NCBI RefSeq assembly: GCF_001591665.1
Contig: NZ_BCVI01000036.1
Span: forward strand, 1 to 64,000
From: Neobacillus soli NBRC 102451
GTDB lineage: Bacteria; Bacillota; Bacilli; Bacillales; Cytobacillaceae
DNA length: 64,000 bases
Direction of reading: 5' to 3'
This document shows, piece after piece, positions 62,755-64,000 of this stretch; within the stretch, counting starts at the first letter, position 1, and each line of letters begins with the position of its first letter. A program made the translations under genes and the position numbers. The notes under the pieces were generated by a model, which ran no database searches, was not told where the DNA came from, and worked only from the letters and a program-made list of their open reading frames with translations.

Positions 62755-64000
62755 TTAGCCTGCTGATTTTAATTTCATTCTTAATCTGAATATTACATTA
62801 TTTGCAGTACTTAGAATATATCGAAATTCTTCACTTCTATAAAATAAAATAAAATAAACTATATTTGGGATTAATAAACAGATAATCCCTTTTTCGATTA
62901 AAGATAAAAGACCATTACCTTCTACAAGAAAATTACAAATATATTTGGTTATTACACACGTTATTATTGTTAAAGTTGTAAACATAATATATTTAAAATA
63001 ATAAGACCAAACAGGAATATTAAAAATATGCTTATATACCAACCGAGGAGCATTCCAAAATACAGTTGTAAGAGTACTTACAGTCGTCCCTATAAAAATC
63101 CCAGCTAGACCTAAATAATTTACTAAAATTAATGATAATACTAGATTTATAGTAGCTTCGACTAATGGTATGTACTTATCCTGAACAAATATTCCTCCCT
63201 TTGCTTTAAATATTAATATTGCTGACCTCAGCCCTGTTATATAAAAATTAACCAATAGCACTAAAAATGTTAAGGAATCCAATATATATCCTTTTCCAAG
63301 CCACCAATTTATAAATGGTTCTAAAAGATTATATAAAAATATTACGCATAGTGAAAAAATCCAAAAATTCATTAAATATGTTATTTTAAAAACCTCATAC
63401 ATCTTTCTCTTACTTTCTATGGCTATTAAATTACCCACACTTGCCCCAATACCGCTTAATAATGGGGATACAAGAAACCCTAATTGTCCTATTATCATAG
63501 AGTAGTTTGAGTAGATTCCAACAGTTGTAATACCTATAAATGATGAAATTAATATATTATCAGTGCCAAATACAATGTATGTGCCTATATTGTGGAAAAA
63601 TAATGCCTTTACGTTTTTTATTATGTTTTCTTTTTCTCCCTTCTCAGTATTAAAGGTTTCTTTTGTTTTAATATAAGAATATCGTTTTTCTACAATTCTT
63701 CCATAAACAACATTTTGTATTATATATAGAGTTAGTTCTATTATTAAATAAAGTAGAAAATTCCCAGTATTAATTAAAACAATAATTTTGGCAATTGTTG
63801 TTATTACCTGGAACCCGAAATTCACCTTTATTAATACATATCCTTTTTGATCTGCATTAATTAATGCTACTTTATGTGCATTCAAATAATAAGTCATATT
63901 TTTAGCAACAAAAATGAAGTAAACTATAGTAATATAAGAAATTGAACCACTATCCTTCAGTAATTTCACTAAGAAAGGGTATAGAATAATACTTAATACA
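62755..64000 (-). CDS. Polysaccharide flippase (Wzx/MATE-like), 5' end beyond the window
   Basis: At least 414 codons of a multi-helix lipid-linked oligosaccharide flippase. The frame is open to the window edge (ILYPFLVKLLKDSG at the edge), so the GTG at 63969 is not the true start and the N-terminal helices lie outside. Characteristic parts are FHNIGTYIVFGTDNILISSF, GIYSNYSMIIGQLGFLVSPL, ASVGNLIAIESKRKMYEVF and LGLAGIFIGTTVSTL. It would move repeat units across the membrane for capsule or exopolysaccharide assembly. Codon use is more AT-rich than in the central metabolic genes. Confidence 0.88.
   Translation of the reverse strand, partial: VLSIILYPFLVKLLKDSGSISYITIVYFIFVAKNMTYYLNAHKVALINADQKGYVLIKVNFGFQVITTIAKIIVLINTGNFLLYLIIELTLYIIQNVVYGRIVEKRYSYIKTKETFNTEKGEKENIIKNVKALFFHNIGTYIVFGTDNILISSFIGITTVGIYSNYSMIIGQLGFLVSPLLSGIGASVGNLIAIESKRKMYEVFKITYLMNFWIFSLCVIFLYNLLEPFINWWLGKGYILDSLTFLVLLVNFYITGLRSAILIFKAKGGIFVQDKYIPLVEATINLVLSLILVNYLGLAGIFIGTTVSTLTTVFWNAPRLVYKHIFNIPVWSYYFKYIMFTTLTIITCVITKYICNFLVEGNGLLSLIEKGIICLLIPNIVYFILFYRSEEFRYILSTANNVIFRLRMKLKSAG

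Overview
The window comes from a low-GC, endospore-forming Gram-positive bacterium of the Bacillaceae, most like Neobacillus or Bacillus in the broad sense. Support: strong AGGAGG-type ribosome binding sites, frequent TTG/GTG starts, a T-box leader, GerP- and YjcZ-type sporulation proteins, a LytS/LytTR pair and many U-tailed terminators. Genus is an inference from gene content. I found no rRNA, tRNA, CRISPR array or intact insertion sequence.

Layout. 0-3.4 kb: a T-box (probably serine-specific) followed by a class V aminotransferase and serA. 3.4-5.3 kb: a 21-nt tandem repeat, a HAD phosphatase and a poor intergenic stretch. 5.3-15.7 kb: a complete putrescine catabolic regulon: importer (PuuP-like), putrescine aminotransferase, aminobutyraldehyde dehydrogenase, GABA aminotransferase and succinate-semialdehyde dehydrogenase. 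Its sigma-54 activator lies between the two transcription units. Both units carry a -24/-12 promoter and upstream TGCATA pairs. A lone gerPF-like spore gene sits inside the regulon. 15.8-18.7 kb: a LysM/SleB cell-wall hydrolase, Dps, and a glutaredoxin fused to a thioredoxin-reductase-like flavoprotein. 18.7-24.8 kb: an MFS transporter with a LytS/LytTR pair, then a cytosolic histidine kinase/OmpR pair.

24.9-44.7 kb: a nearly contiguous allantoin (purine ureide) degradation island. It holds two permeases (NCS1 and NCS2), two allantoinase paralogues, allantoate amidohydrolase, ureidoglycine aminohydrolase, two tandem ureidoglycolate dehydrogenases, the FdrA/YlbE/YlbF set assigned to oxamate carbamoyltransferase, carbamate kinase, a RidA protein and two PucR regulators. 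The chain can take allantoin to ammonia, CO2, oxamate and ATP.

44.7-51.6 kb: housekeeping and accessory genes: an esterase, YjcZ, an acetolactate-synthase-like enzyme, a second 21-nt repeat, the BdbC/BdbD thiol oxidation pair, a lactonase, VanZ and YetF-like proteins.

51.8-56.6 kb: the most unusual locus, a six-gene operon built like a paeninodin-type lasso peptide cluster (short precursor, HPr-kinase-like protein, PqqD-like leader binder, ABC exporter, nucleotidyltransferase). It has no asparagine-synthetase-like cyclase and no transglutaminase-like B2 protease. An S26-type peptidase-like protein takes the B2 place. The precursor keeps the lasso leader spacing (Tyr -17, Pro -14, Thr -2), but its core has no acceptor Asp/Glu at position 7-9.

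56.8-64 kb: a metallophosphoesterase, a tailspike-like beta-helix protein, about 1.2 kb of decayed genes, and the edge of a surface polysaccharide locus (beta-propeller protein, and a Wzx-type flippase cut by the window end).
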